Positions 1-5,886 of a stretch of DNA of 10,648 nucleotides are shown piece by piece (position 1 is the stretch's first letter; each line of letters begins with the position of its first letter). The translations under genes were made by a program, and so were the position numbers. The stretch comes from an uncultured Sneathia sp. GTDB lineage: Bacteria > Fusobacteriota > Fusobacteriia > Fusobacteriales > Leptotrichiaceae. The notes below the pieces were generated by a model. It saw only the letters and a list, made by a program, of their open reading frames with translations, searched no databases and was not told the origin of the DNA. The DNA lies in assembly GCA_902494065.1 (NCBI GenBank), contig CABURZ010000036.1:1-10648 (forward strand). Direction: 5' to 3'.

Positions 1-141
1 ATATACTGTATGTCCAGCATTATTACAGCCTTGATATCTTACTACATAATCTGCATCTTTTGATAATTCTGTAATTATTTTACCTTTTCCTTCATCGCCC
101 CATTGCAAACCTAAAACTACATATGTGTTTATATCACTCAT
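1..141 (-). CDS. purA: Adenylosuccinate synthetase, N-terminal 47 residues (cut by window edge)
   Basis: PurA joins IMP and aspartate using GTP to give adenylosuccinate, the first committed step from IMP to AMP in the cytoplasm. The visible N-terminus carries the GDEGKGK phosphate loop (residues 15-21, with catalytic Asp16) and the NAGH motif ending in catalytic His44. The 28-residue spacing between the Asp and the His matches E. coli Asp13 and His41. The ATG at 141 is preceded by AAGGAT seven bases upstream, inside the end of khpA, and lies one base past the khpA stop, so it is the last visible gene of the hpt operon. The usual QGG before the Asn-rich loop reads QGC here (Cys39). The rest of the protein lies beyond position 1. 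The identification is firm despite the short fragment. Confidence 0.95.
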   Translation of the reverse strand, partial: MSDINTYVVLGLQWGDEGKGKIITELSKDADYVVRYQGCNNAGHTVY

Positions 142-142
142 T

Positions 143-385
143 TTAAATATCCTTAACTATTACCCTTATATTCTTCTTATCTTTCTTTGATAAAGTATTT
201 AGTAAATTTCTAATAGATGAAATTATATTACCATTTTTGCCTATTATTTTACCCATAAACGCTTTATCAATATCTACATTTATTAAAATGTTTCTACCAT
301 TTTCTTCTTCTTTTATGCTATATTTGCTATCATCTTGTACTAACTCTTTAACCCAAAATGATACTATTTCTAAATATTTACTCAT
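143..385 (-). CDS. khpA: KhpA-like single-KH-domain RNA-binding protein
   Basis: This 80-residue protein is essentially one KH domain. The hydrophobic stretch GKIIGKNGNIISSIRN carries the RNA-binding GxxG loop as GKNG (residues 49-52), followed by the helix and final strand typical of KhpA/YlqC. In Firmicutes KhpA pairs with KhpB (Jag) and binds many transcripts; no khpB is visible here. I chose the ATG at 385 because AAGGTG lies seven bases upstream and the codon overlaps the stop of the preceding gene as TAATG, which suggests translational coupling. An in-frame ATG at 403 would add six residues but has a poorer ribosome site. In Bacillus and Streptococcus khpA sits between rpsP and rimM; here it precedes purA. 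Family assignment is good; function is inferred from the family. Confidence 0.88.
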   Translation of the reverse strand: MSKYLEIVSFWVKELVQDDSKYSIKEEENGRNILINVDIDKAFMGKIIGKNGNIISSIRNLLNTLSKKDKKNIRVIVKDI

Positions 386-627
386 TAAATTACACCTTGC
401 CATTCTTCTTTTGAAATAAGTTTTATATCTATATTATATATTTCCCTTATCTTATCTAACATATTATCTATATCATCTAAAAAATATGAAATAGTTAATA
501 TTTTAATAATACCTTTATTACTATCTAAAGTCCTAACATTTCCTATGCCTTCATAGGCTTCTGTTATTTTATTTAATATATCTATGTTTTCTCTACCAAC
601 TTGCAAAATATATTCATACTCACTCAT
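385..627 (-). CDS. DUF4911-like small protein, function unknown
   Basis: This is an acidic 80-residue protein without signal peptide or membrane segment. From memory it resembles the DUF4911 family: a strand, then EAYEGIGNVRTLD (residues 23-35), a strand (GIIKILTI) and a C-terminal helix (residues 50-64). No catalytic motif is visible, and the compact alternation of strands and helices would suit a small RNA- or protein-binding fold. Its ATG overlaps the end of rsmA by eight bases and has AGGGAG about seven bases upstream; its stop overlaps the khpA start by one base. Being locked between an rRNA methyltransferase and a KH protein suggests a role near ribosome assembly or RNA metabolism, but this is context only. 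The coding call is firm; the family name is moderately sure. Confidence 0.8.
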   Translation of the reverse strand: MSEYEYILQVGRENIDILNKITEAYEGIGNVRTLDSNKGIIKILTISYFLDDIDNMLDKIREIYNIDIKLISKEEWQGVI

Positions 628-1384
628 AATTTAACTCCCTAATAATTAAAATAAATTCGTCTATACTTAACTGTTCTGCTCGGACTTTTGAACTTACATA
701 TTTTTCTAAAATTGACTTATCAATGCTACCTTTTAAATTGTTAAAAAGCGTTTTTCTTTTGTTAGCAAATGCTAATTTTAGAAAACTAAAATATGTTTTA
801 TCAGATATCATATTTTCATATTTTTTATCTTTTCTAAATTTTAACCTTATAAATGCAGAATCAACTTTTGGCTTTGGTACAAATAAGGTTTTTGGAACTG
901 TAAATAAATATTCTGTTTCACAATAAAAATTAACAGAATGTGTTAATATGCTTACATCTTTATCAGTACATATTCTTATTGCAACTTCTTTTTGTACCAT
1001 TAAATATACTTCATCTATTTTATCTCTATTATCTACTAATTTTTGTATTATTGGTGAAGTAATGTAATATGGAATATTTGCAACAATTTTAACGTTTTCT
1101 TCGCTAATTGTTGATTGCATAAAATCTTCATGAATAAGCTTAAAATTATCATATTCCTTAAATTTATTTAATAATTTTGGAATTAATTCATCATCTATTT
1201 CATATGCACATACACTTTTTGCATTTTTTAAAAGCATAGAAGTTAAATATCCAAGACCAGGTCCTATTTCTATAACTTTATCACTCTTTTTTAAATTAAT
1301 TATATCTTCAATTTTTTTTAATAATTCATTATCTTCTAAAAAGTTTTGCCCATACTTTTTTTTTAAATTATGCCTATTTTTCAT
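620..1384 (-). CDS. rsmA: 16S rRNA (adenine1518-N6/adenine1519-N6)-dimethyltransferase
   Basis: RsmA (KsgA) uses S-adenosylmethionine to dimethylate two neighbouring adenines in the 3' hairpin of 16S rRNA late in small-subunit assembly; its loss classically gives kasugamycin resistance. The 254-residue protein has the full set of family marks: YGQNFL near the start (11-16), the SAM loop EIGPGLG (39-45), the catalytic NIPYYI motif (103-108, Leu to Ile against the common NLPYYI), MVQKEVAIRI (129-138), FVPKPKVDSAF (168-178) and the C-terminal KRKTLFNNLK (209-218). Length is normal. The start overlaps the end of hpt by 11 bases and has only a weak ribosome site, so coupling to hpt translation is likely. 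A run of nine A falls in codons 7-10. Confident call. Confidence 0.97.
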   Translation of the reverse strand: MKNRHNLKKKYGQNFLEDNELLKKIEDIINLKKSDKVIEIGPGLGYLTSMLLKNAKSVCAYEIDDELIPKLLNKFKEYDNFKLIHEDFMQSTISEENVKIVANIPYYITSPIIQKLVDNRDKIDEVYLMVQKEVAIRICTDKDVSILTHSVNFYCETEYLFTVPKTLFVPKPKVDSAFIRLKFRKDKKYENMISDKTYFSFLKLAFANKRKTLFNNLKGSIDKSILEKYVSSKVRAEQLSIDEFILIIRELNYE

Positions 1385-1928
1385 CGTCTACTTTTAAGAC
1401 ACAAACATATGGAATGTTTCTGTATTCTTGCTTGTAATCTAGTCCATATCCTGAAACAAATTCATCAGGTATGTCAAATCCAATATATTGAACATCTATG
1501 TCTGCTTCACGTCTTTCTTCCTTATTTAATAATGTACATAATATAACTTCCTTAGGACCTCTTTTACCTATAAGTTGTAATATTTTTTTTAGTGTTAATC
1601 CTGAATCTATAATATCTTCAACCACAAGTACATTTTTACCCTTTACACTGTGAGCTAAATCTTTAATTATCTTTATTTCACGTGTACTTTCAAAGTCATC
1701 ACCATAACTTGATACTTCCATAAAATCCATGCTTAACGGTAACTTTATTTCCCTTACAAGATCTGACATAAATATTACTGATCCCTTTAGTATACCGACT
1801 ACTACCATAGGTGCATCATCATTTTTATAATCATTTGTAATTTGTTCACCAAGTTCTTTTATACGTTTTTGAATTTCTTCTTTTGATATTAAGGTTTTAA
1901 CAATGTGGTCTTCCCAATTTCTAGCCAT
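1374..1928 (-). CDS. hpt: Hypoxanthine (guanine) phosphoribosyltransferase
   Basis: This salvage enzyme condenses hypoxanthine or guanine with phosphoribosyl pyrophosphate to give IMP or GMP. The 184-residue product has the PRPP-binding signature VVEDIIDSGLT (102-112), the GILKGS loop (45-50), the SSYG flexible-loop motif (73-76) and the purine-binding FDIPDEFVSGYGLDY (151-165). I chose the ATG at 1928 over one at 1961: two overlapping strong ribosome sites (1931-1940) lie just upstream, and the predicted transcription start near 1952 is downstream of the 1961 ATG, so the longer form would not be transcribed. It is the first gene of an operon that ends, within view, with purA, the enzyme that uses IMP. 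In many Firmicutes hpt neighbours tilS and ftsH; that is not seen here. Confidence 0.96.
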   Translation of the reverse strand: MARNWEDHIVKTLISKEEIQKRIKELGEQITNDYKNDDAPMVVVGILKGSVIFMSDLVREIKLPLSMDFMEVSSYGDDFESTREIKIIKDLAHSVKGKNVLVVEDIIDSGLTLKKILQLIGKRGPKEVILCTLLNKEERREADIDVQYIGFDIPDEFVSGYGLDYKQEYRNIPYVCVLKVDDEK

Positions 1929-1930
1929 AA

Positions 1931-1940
1931 CTCCTCTCCT
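1931..1940 (-). promoter_or_regulatory. Ribosome binding site of hpt
   Basis: Read on the minus strand, AGGAGAGGAG ends two bases before the ATG at 1928. The upstream AGGAG copy has the better spacing (seven bases). This double site decides the hpt start in favour of 1928. Confidence 0.85.
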
Positions 1941-1958
1941 AACTCTATTTATTTTATA

Positions 1959-1964
1959 CATTAT
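1959..1964 (-). promoter_or_regulatory. Extended -10 promoter of the hpt-rsmA-DUF4911-khpA-purA operon
   Basis: On the minus strand a perfect TATAAT is directly preceded by TGA, giving the extended -10 form TGnTATAAT. No good -35 is present; the region 17-18 bases upstream is T-rich (TTCTTT at a spacing of 18) and lies in the eamA terminator. Predicted transcription starts near 1952, leaving a leader of about 24 bases that holds only the ribosome site. AT-rich DNA produces TATAAT by chance, but position, the TG extension and agreement with the strongest ribosome site support it. Confidence 0.7.
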
Positions 1965-1981
1965 ATCACAAAAAATTAGAA

Positions 1982-2008
1982 AAAAGAATAGAACTAATCT
2001 ATTCTTTT
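1982..2008 (-). terminator. Intrinsic terminator of the EamA transporter gene
   Basis: A perfect 10-base inverted repeat (1982-1991 and 1999-2008) surrounds a 7-base loop. Read on the minus strand it is followed by T-rich sequence. The stem is AT-rich, so it is weak in energy. The stop codon of the transporter gene (1999-2001) forms the loop-proximal end of the 5' arm. Confidence 0.7.
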
Positions 2009-2901
2009 GCTAAATTTAAATACACTATTGAAGCAATTAATACTATTGCTGAAAAAATTTGTAGACTTGTAAGATAATGTTTATATACTAACGCCTCTAC
2101 TATTACTGAAGTCAATGGATACGCTAACTCACATATAGTTGCATAACTTGCTTTTGTAGTTTTCATTCCCTTGTAATATATTATTAGACCACTTAGACTA
2201 TATACCGCGATTATAAATGTCAATATATATATATGACTATTTGAAATATATTGTTTAAATGATACTATAGATGTCATAGGAAATATTAATAATATACAAA
2301 ATGTAATTACTGTAGTAAACAAAAATCTATAAAACGTAGTTGTTAAAAATGAGTGATTATTAACAACCCTTTTTCCAAACACTGTTGCACTTCCAAATGA
2401 TGCTGCTGCTATAAAAGAATATATCGCAGCTTTTAAATTTTGACTTGGTAATAATTTAGGATTATTTAAACCAAATATTAATAAGTAAAGTGCTATTAAT
2501 GTAATTATTAAAATAGCATAAAATCTTTTTTTAGGTCGTTCTCCTAATATTATATAAGCTAAAATTATTGCAAATATAGGTTGAGCTTTTTGAATTAATG
2601 TAACCATACTTAAACTAAAATTACTTAATTGTAACGCTTTAACTATAGATAATGTTCCAAGACATCCACCAAATAGTGATATTAGTCCGTAAAAAACAAA
2701 ATCATCTTTTTTAAATTTTTTAATTTTTCTATACTCGCCAAAATACAATATAGACAATATTATAGTTGGGAATAAGTGAGATACAAATACAATAAATTTT
2801 ACATCAAAGAATCCATATTGAAAATATCGTGGTGTAAGTAGCACACCATCTATCCCCCACATACAAGCCCCAAGTGTAATTAAAAGCCATCCGTAGTTCA
2901 T
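1999..2901 (-). CDS. EamA-family (drug/metabolite transporter superfamily) membrane protein
   Basis: This 300-residue very hydrophobic protein has about ten predicted membrane segments arranged as two homologous halves, the classic EamA duplication. The first half ends with LIQKAQPIFAIILAYIILGE (102-121), the typical helix pair with Glu at the membrane edge; the second half shows the matching CELAYPLTSVIVEALVYKH (257-275). Members move amino acids, amino-acid analogues, nucleobase-like compounds or other small metabolites across the inner membrane; the substrate cannot be read from sequence. The ATG at 2901 has AGAGGTG (2907-2913) upstream. It is a single-gene unit with its own promoter and terminator, divergent from sppA. 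Lying next to hpt invites the idea of purine transport, but it is transcribed separately and I see no support for that. Confidence 0.92.
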   Translation of the reverse strand: MNYGWLLITLGACMWGIDGVLLTPRYFQYGFFDVKFIVFVSHLFPTIILSILYFGEYRKIKKFKKDDFVFYGLISLFGGCLGTLSIVKALQLSNFSLSMVTLIQKAQPIFAIILAYIILGERPKKRFYAILIITLIALYLLIFGLNNPKLLPSQNLKAAIYSFIAAASFGSATVFGKRVVNNHSFLTTTFYRFLFTTVITFCILLIFPMTSIVSFKQYISNSHIYILTFIIAVYSLSGLIIYYKGMKTTKASYATICELAYPLTSVIVEALVYKHYLTSLQIFSAIVLIASIVYLNLAKE

Positions 2902-2924
2902 TTTGCCACCTCTTCTTTTTCTAT

Positions 2925-2930
2925 ATTATA
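2925..2930 (-). promoter_or_regulatory. Probable -10 box for the EamA transporter gene
   Basis: Minus-strand TATAAT about 24 bases upstream of the ATG at 2901, with no TG extension and no clear -35 (TTCTAT at a spacing of 16 is the nearest). Transcription would start near 2918, leaving a very short leader that still includes the ribosome site at 2907-2913. It lies five bases from the sppA -10. Confidence 0.5.
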
Positions 2931-2935
2931 TATGA

Positions 2936-2941
2936 TATAAT
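2936..2941 (+). promoter_or_regulatory. Extended -10 promoter of sppA
   Basis: TATAAT preceded by TGA (extended -10), with TTCTTT at 2913-2918 at the ideal 17-base spacing as a weak -35. Transcription should start near 2948, about 22 bases before the chosen ATG at 2970 and downstream of an in-frame ATG at 2940, which is therefore not a start. The same TGATATAATG core is found in the hpt promoter. Confidence 0.7.
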
Positions 2942-2958
2942 GAAACATAGAATTTTAC

Positions 2959-2966
2959 AAGGAGGA
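2959..2966 (+). promoter_or_regulatory. Ribosome binding site of sppA
   Basis: AAGGAGGA is a full match to the anti-Shine-Dalgarno consensus, three bases before the ATG at 2970. It is the strongest ribosome site in the window and fixes the sppA start. Confidence 0.9.
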
Positions 2967-2969
2967 ATT

Positions 2970-4565
2970 ATGTTATATATATTATTAAGCAGTTTACTTA
3001 CAGCAATATTTATACTATTAATTTTACTAATACTATTTTTTTTAATAATGAAGAATATAAAAGGTTCATCTAGCAAAACCAGCAATAAAAATTACTGTAA
3101 AAAACAAAAAAATGCGAAAACTATTATTTTATCTTTTGAAAATATCTCTTACGATGCAGAAAATAATCCATTTGAAAATAAGCAGTCATTTTTCAACTTA
3201 AAAGAAAAATTAAAAGATATTGCAGTTAATAATAAGATAGAAAAAATAATAATTGATGTAAATAACTGCCCATTTACAAGTACACAAGTTGAAGAACTTT
3301 ATCCAATATTTAAAAAGCTAAACAAAACAAAAGAAGTTATAGCACTATCAAAACTATTAGATAATACAAGCTACATGGTTGCACTATTAGCAGATAAAAT
3401 ATATCTTGAAAATACTATAAATTCAACTTTATTACTAAGAGGTTACTATAGAAAATTATGTTACTTTAAAGACTTTTTTAATAAAGTAGGTATTGATTTC
3501 AAAATATTACATATAGGTGATTATAAGGCAGCTGGTGAAAATTTTTCAAGAAAAGATATGAGTAACACATTAAAAGAAAATTTGAATGATTTATATAATG
3601 AAAAATTACAATATTTTATTGATTTTGTAAAAGAGCGAAGAAATGTTGATATTACAGTACCACTATTACAAGGTAAGCTATTTTTAAATGAAGATCCATC
3701 ACTTATTGATGGTCGATTAAATATAGGACAATACTTAAAAAAAGAAGAACATTTATTCCAGATTAATAATTATAAAATTAAAAGAAAAGAAAAATCAAAA
3801 AATACCCTTGCAGTTATAACTCTTGAAGGGCAAATAAAGCAAAGTGATTTAAGTTATGAACAAGTAGAAGAAAAAATTGATAGAATTAAAGATATAAAGA
3901 ACCTTAAAGGTATAGTATTAGAAATAAACTCACCTGGAGGATCTGCATATGATTCAAGCTTAATTCATTCATATATTACTGAAAATATAGATGTACCAAT
4001 TTTTGTTTCAATGAAAGATGTATGTGCTTCAGGTGGATATTTTATAGCAACAACAGGTAAAAAAATATTTGCAAACCAAAATACTATTACTGGATCTATA
4101 GGTGTTGTAAGTATGTATCCTATAGTCTCAAGCCTTGCAAAAAAAATAGGTTTAAATTATGATGGACTACAATACGGTAAAACAACAGAATACGGTAATT
4201 TATATGAGCATTTACAAAATGATACAAAAGATGGTATTATTGATCACATGAATAAAGTTTATAATGAATTTAAATCAGTTGTTATAAAATCAAGACACAT
4301 GTCAGACACTAGATTAGAAAGAATTGCACAAGGTAGAGTTTGGAATGCAAAAGATGCAAAATATAATGGATTAATTGATGATATAAAAACTACTGATGAA
4401 GTTATACAAGAACTAGCAAATTATCTTGACCTTAAAGATTACAAAGTGGTTAAAATTAACAAAAAATGGAATTTCAAAAATTATGCAAAAGGAAAACTAC
4501 CATTACTTAATTATTCAGAATATTTAAATGTACCGCTTATGTTATTTGATGAAAAATTTATTTAA
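2970..4565 (+). CDS. sppA: Signal peptide peptidase SppA, two-domain 67K type (peptidase family S49)
   Basis: SppA degrades signal peptides left in the membrane after protein export, with its active site outside the cytoplasm. The 531-residue protein starts with one long hydrophobic anchor (residues 2-27) followed by a basic stretch, with no lipobox. It has tandem S49 domains as in E. coli SppA: the N-terminal domain carries the general-base Lys186 in GDYKAAGENF, and the C-terminal domain carries the nucleophile Ser354 in CASGGYFIA, with SPGGS (321-325), TITGSIGV (372-379) and GRVWNAKDAKYNGLIDD (455-471). A lysine-rich linker (about 266-280) joins the two. Both halves of the Ser/Lys dyad are intact, so it should be active. 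It is a single-gene unit that converges on ruvA. The start at 2970 is set by AAGGAGGA; an ATG at 2940 overlaps the -10 box. Confidence 0.95.
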   Translation: MLYILLSSLLTAIFILLILLILFFLIMKNIKGSSSKTSNKNYCKKQKNAKTIILSFENISYDAENNPFENKQSFFNLKEKLKDIAVNNKIEKIIIDVNNCPFTSTQVEELYPIFKKLNKTKEVIALSKLLDNTSYMVALLADKIYLENTINSTLLLRGYYRKLCYFKDFFNKVGIDFKILHIGDYKAAGENFSRKDMSNTLKENLNDLYNEKLQYFIDFVKERRNVDITVPLLQGKLFLNEDPSLIDGRLNIGQYLKKEEHLFQINNYKIKRKEKSKNTLAVITLEGQIKQSDLSYEQVEEKIDRIKDIKNLKGIVLEINSPGGSAYDSSLIHSYITENIDVPIFVSMKDVCASGGYFIATTGKKIFANQNTITGSIGVVSMYPIVSSLAKKIGLNYDGLQYGKTTEYGNLYEHLQNDTKDGIIDHMNKVYNEFKSVVIKSRHMSDTRLERIAQGRVWNAKDAKYNGLIDDIKTTDEVIQELANYLDLKDYKVVKINKKWNFKNYAKGKLPLLNYSEYLNVPLMLFDEKFI

Positions 4566-4569
4566 TAGT

Positions 4570-4595
4570 AAAAAATGAGGTTCCCCTCATTTTTT
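4570..4595. terminator. Bidirectional intrinsic terminator between sppA and ruvA
   Basis: A perfect 11-base inverted repeat (4570-4580 and 4585-4595) around a TTCC loop, with six A on one side and seven T on the other, so it can end transcripts from both directions. It starts five bases after the sppA stop. The ruvA stop (4587-4589) lies inside the stem. Confidence 0.92.
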
Positions 4596-5180
4596 TATAG
4601 AAAGCTTTCTTAAAATTACCTTCATTAATTTTCCACTATCTCTTATTTCATTAATTTCTGCATCAGTTATATAGTCTTCCAATTTTAATTTGCTATACCC
4701 TAGTGCTTCTAAAGCTTGTTTTATTTCAGATTTAATAATATGAGTTGAAAACACTTGTATGTCTTTCTCATGTATCATATCATCTAGTTTATCATGTAAT
4801 TCTATTATTAATTTCTGTGCTTTTTTTATACCCAATCCATTAACTTTTGATAATAATTTTGCATCTTCGTTAGAAATTATGCTAACTAACTCATTCGGTG
4901 TGTAGACCGATAATATTGTAAGACCTATTTTGGGTCCTATTCCACTAACTGTTATTATTTTTCTAAATAAATTTCTTTCATTCAAAGTTTTAAATCCATA
5001 AAGTCTTATATCATCTTCTTTTACATGCATATATGCATATAATTTTTCATCTTCACCTATATTTACTAAATTTTCATATGTTTTAAATGGAATATATAAT
5101 ATATAGCCTATGCCATTTACATCAATACACGCATTATCCAATGCTTTGGAAGATAATTTACCCCTTATATACTCGTACAT
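4587..5180 (-). CDS. ruvA: Holliday junction branch migration complex subunit RuvA
   Basis: RuvA binds four-way DNA junctions as a tetramer and loads the RuvB motor for branch migration in recombinational repair. The 197-residue protein starts with the family-typical MYEYIRGKL and VNGIGY (21-26) of the OB-fold domain, has two helix-hairpin-helix motifs (VSGIGPKIG at 78-86, VNGLGIKKA at 113-121) and a C-terminal RuvB-binding domain (about 149-197) after a flexible linker. The start overlaps the end of murI by 23 bases. The only recognisable ribosome site, GGGAG at 5193-5197, is 12 bases upstream, so translation probably depends on coupling. An in-frame TAG stands directly before the ATG, so it cannot begin earlier. 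It is the last gene of the seven-gene run; ruvB and ruvC are not in the window. Confidence 0.96.
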   Translation of the reverse strand: MYEYIRGKLSSKALDNACIDVNGIGYILYIPFKTYENLVNIGEDEKLYAYMHVKEDDIRLYGFKTLNERNLFRKIITVSGIGPKIGLTILSVYTPNELVSIISNEDAKLLSKVNGLGIKKAQKLIIELHDKLDDMIHEKDIQVFSTHIIKSEIKQALEALGYSKLKLEDYITDAEINEIRDSGKLMKVILRKLSIKK

Positions 5181-5886
5181 CTATATCATCAACTCCCAAT
5201 ATTTTTAATGCTTTTTCTTTAAAGTTCTCTTTATTTTTAGAAACGTAAAATACTATATCTCCTTTATCTTCTTTAACTTTTAATGCTTCCACAGCTTTTT
5301 TTGCTGGATCTATCAAATTTGCATTAGGATATCTAGACTGTATTTCATCATAAAGAAGAGGAAAATGTGTACATCCTAAAAGAATATTGTTAACTTTTTT
5401 TACATTATTTAAATATTCATCTAATATATTATTTACATCTTTTTTTTGCATATTTTCAGCACATTGTACTAATTTTGGTGCTGCTATTTTATTATTTATT
5501 CTATTTCCAAGTTTTATTTCGTATGCTCTAGAATTTATAGTAGCCTGTGTTGCAAGCAAAGTAATATTTTCAATATTACTTTTTTTTATATACTCGCATA
5601 CAGGATCAATTACACCTATTATAGGAATAGAAAATTCTTCTTTTAGTGTATCTAATGCTATAGCACTAGCCGTATTGCAAGCTATTAATACTTCTTTAAC
5701 ATTTTGAGTTAAAAAGAATTTCAATATATTTCTAGCATAAGTTATAATTTCATCCTTTGTTTTTGTACCATATGGAAAATTTATAGTATCTGCAAAATAT
5801 ATTATCTTTTCATCATTATATTTTTGTATTAAGTATTTTAAAACACTAAGTCCACCTAATCCAGAGTCAAATATACCTATAGCCAT
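5158..5886 (-). CDS. murI: Glutamate racemase
   Basis: MurI converts L- to D-glutamate for peptidoglycan stem peptides, without a cofactor, using two cysteines. The 242-residue protein has FDSGLGGLSV (6-15, with the catalytic-site Asp7 and Ser8), NFPYG (36-40), the first catalytic cysteine in ACNTAS (Cys70) and the second in GCTHFPLL (Cys172). The central region usually written as CPxFVPLxE is diverged here (PKLVQCAE, 137-144), though the Glu is kept. Length is slightly short of the usual 260-270. Its ATG overlaps the stop of the upstream HAD gene by one base (TAATG), and its own end overlaps ruvA. It shares the run with mreB, so wall precursor supply and shape control are encoded together. 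Confidence 0.96.
   Translation of the reverse strand: MAIGIFDSGLGGLSVLKYLIQKYNDEKIIYFADTINFPYGTKTKDEIITYARNILKFFLTQNVKEVLIACNTASAIALDTLKEEFSIPIIGVIDPVCEYIKKSNIENITLLATQATINSRAYEIKLGNRINNKIAAPKLVQCAENMQKKDVNNILDEYLNNVKKVNNILLGCTHFPLLYDEIQSRYPNANLIDPAKKAVEALKVKEDKGDIVFYVSKNKENFKEKALKILGVDDIDVRVYKG

Noticed and set aside
386..403. Six-residue N-terminal extension of KhpA
   Set aside because: The inner ATG at 385 has AAGGTG at ideal spacing and forms a TAATG junction; the outer ATG has a weaker site.
237..419. Plus-strand open frame of 60 codons opposite khpA
   Set aside because: Antisense to a recognisable KH protein; hydrophobic shadow of AT-rich coding sequence with no family resemblance or good ribosome site.
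1929..1961. Eleven-residue N-terminal extension of Hpt
   Set aside because: The predicted transcription start lies inside it, there is no ribosome site before 1961, and the extension is not typical of the family.
2221..2232. TA dinucleotide run
   Set aside because: Inside the transporter gene, short, and expected in AT-rich DNA; no sign of a repeat array.
2940..2969. Ten-residue N-terminal extension of SppA
   Set aside because: Its ATG overlaps the -10 box and lies upstream of the likely transcription start; AAGGAGGA points to 2970.
5387..5707. Plus-strand open frame of 106 codons opposite murI
   Set aside because: Covers the catalytic region of murI in antisense; Phe/Ile/Leu-rich translation is what AT-rich antisense yields.
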